A stretch of 12,684 nt of DNA from an uncultured Oscillospiraceae bacterium (GTDB lineage: Bacteria; Bacillota; Clostridia; Oscillospirales; Oscillospiraceae): contig CAAGIT010000028.1 in assembly GCA_900769995.1 (NCBI GenBank), positions 1 to 12,684 of the forward strand. The letters run 5' to 3'. The position numbers and the translations under genes were made by a program. The notes under the pieces were generated by a model. That model made no database searches. It worked only from the letters and a program-made list of their open reading frames with translations, and was not told the origin of the DNA. Positions 12,081 to 12,684 of the stretch are shown one piece after another. Position 1 is the first letter of the stretch; each line of letters opens with the position of its first letter.

Positions 12081-12684
12081 ATGTACTGGTATCCATATGT
12101 TGACTGGACGTATTTGGCGCTGGTACTGCCTGCGATGCTGTTCTCTTTTTGGGCAAGCTACCGCGTGAACAGTACGTTCAAACGGTATAGCAGCGTCCGA
12201 AATCTGCGCGGAATGACCGGAGCGGATGCCGCCAGAGCCGTCTTGCAGGCAAACGGCATCTACAACGTGCAGATTATGCAGGTCGGTGGCAATCTGACCG
12301 ACCACTACGACCCGAAAGCCAACGTCATCCGCCTGTCGGAGTCTGTCTACAATGCGGCAACTCCTGCCGCTGTCGGTGTGGCAGCACATGAGGCGGGTCA
12401 CGCCGTACAGTACGCGACCGACTACACGCCGATCAAAATTCGCGCCGCGATCGTCAACGTGACAAATATCGGCTCGAGGCTGTCGATGCCGCTGATTATT
12501 ATTGGTCTGATCCTGATGTCCATCGAAAGCTTTGCGGCTTACAGCGAGTTTTTCTATTATCTGGCATTGTTCGGCGTGTTGTGCTTCGGTCTTTGCGTCG
12601 TGTTTCAGCTCATCACCCTGCCGACCGAATACAACGCCAGCCGCCGTGCAATCAAGGCGATCGAAACCTGTAATTTACTCACAG
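12081..12684 (+). CDS. Zinc metallopeptidase, YugP-like, cut by the window end
   Basis: 201 codons are present and the gene runs off the right edge. It starts with a short outside segment (MYWYPYVDWT) and a first membrane helix (11-26). The zinc site HEAGH is at 103-107 (H103, E104, H107), and a likely third ligand, Glu183, is in the family motif LPTEYNASRRA at 180-190. Two further hydrophobic stretches, about 136-148 and 158-179, lie between them. The preceding SESVYN and TPAAVGVAAHEAGHAVQYA fit the Firmicutes neutral zinc metallopeptidase family typified by Bacillus YugP. It should be a membrane protease; the substrate is unknown. ATG 12081 follows the TIGR04255 stop by 16 nt, with a modest GGGGTTGAG before it. 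Confidence 0.9.
   Translation, partial: MYWYPYVDWTYLALVLPAMLFSFWASYRVNSTFKRYSSVRNLRGMTGADAARAVLQANGIYNVQIMQVGGNLTDHYDPKANVIRLSESVYNAATPAAVGVAAHEAGHAVQYATDYTPIKIRAAIVNVTNIGSRLSMPLIIIGLILMSIESFAAYSEFFYYLALFGVLCFGLCVVFQLITLPTEYNASRRAIKAIETCNLLT

Noticed and set aside
11243..12082. 279-codon open frame on the minus strand opposite the TIGR04255 gene
   Set aside because: It lies fully over a clear gene, would cross that gene's promoter, and its sequence matches no family I know.

Overview
The window looks like chromosome from a gut-type anaerobic Clostridium relative (Firmicutes, probably Oscillospiraceae/Ruminococcaceae). I infer this from strong AGGAGG-type ribosome binding sites, tightly packed operons, extended -10 promoters, and typical Firmicutes families: an ECF-like sigma factor paired with a membrane protein, TIGR04255, and a YugP-like zinc peptidase. 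No rRNA, tRNA, CRISPR array, transposase or integrase was seen.

Region 1 (1-2182) is visibly more AT-rich than the rest. It holds one operon: a promoter with a foldable leader, a sigma-70 family factor, and a 404-aa single-pass membrane protein that is probably its partner. A strong bidirectional terminator (2144-2182) closes it.

Region 2 (2224-5912) is the most coherent system. A short ModE-type regulator (minus strand) is divergent from an operon yqeC-yqeB-selD-iclR (plus strand). YqeB, YqeC and SelD are the known accessory proteins of selenium-dependent molybdenum hydroxylases. In that system SelD makes selenophosphate for a labile selenium cofactor rather than for selenocysteine. The 101-bp intergenic region holds two back-to-back promoters whose -35 boxes are the two halves of one perfect palindrome. 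A second inverted repeat, GTTAT-N12-ATAAC, covers the -10 of the selenium operon and has the layout of a ModE operator. The modE transcript is predicted to be leaderless. Together this suggests that a ModE protein ties selenium-cofactor supply to molybdenum status.

Region 3 (5913-6254) is a gene-free convergent intergenic region full of hairpins. A perfect 42-nt direct repeat brackets it, and the right copy provides the stop codon of the next gene.

Region 4 (11109 down to 6249, minus strand) is a five-gene operon: PAP2-family membrane phosphatase (TTG start), membrane-anchored alpha/beta hydrolase, dut (dUTPase), YgiQ-type radical SAM protein and a DUF3786 protein. The genes overlap by 4 nt or lie within a few bases of each other.

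Region 5 (11220-12684, plus strand) starts from a divergent promoter. It encodes a TIGR04255 protein followed by a membrane zinc metallopeptidase cut by the window end.
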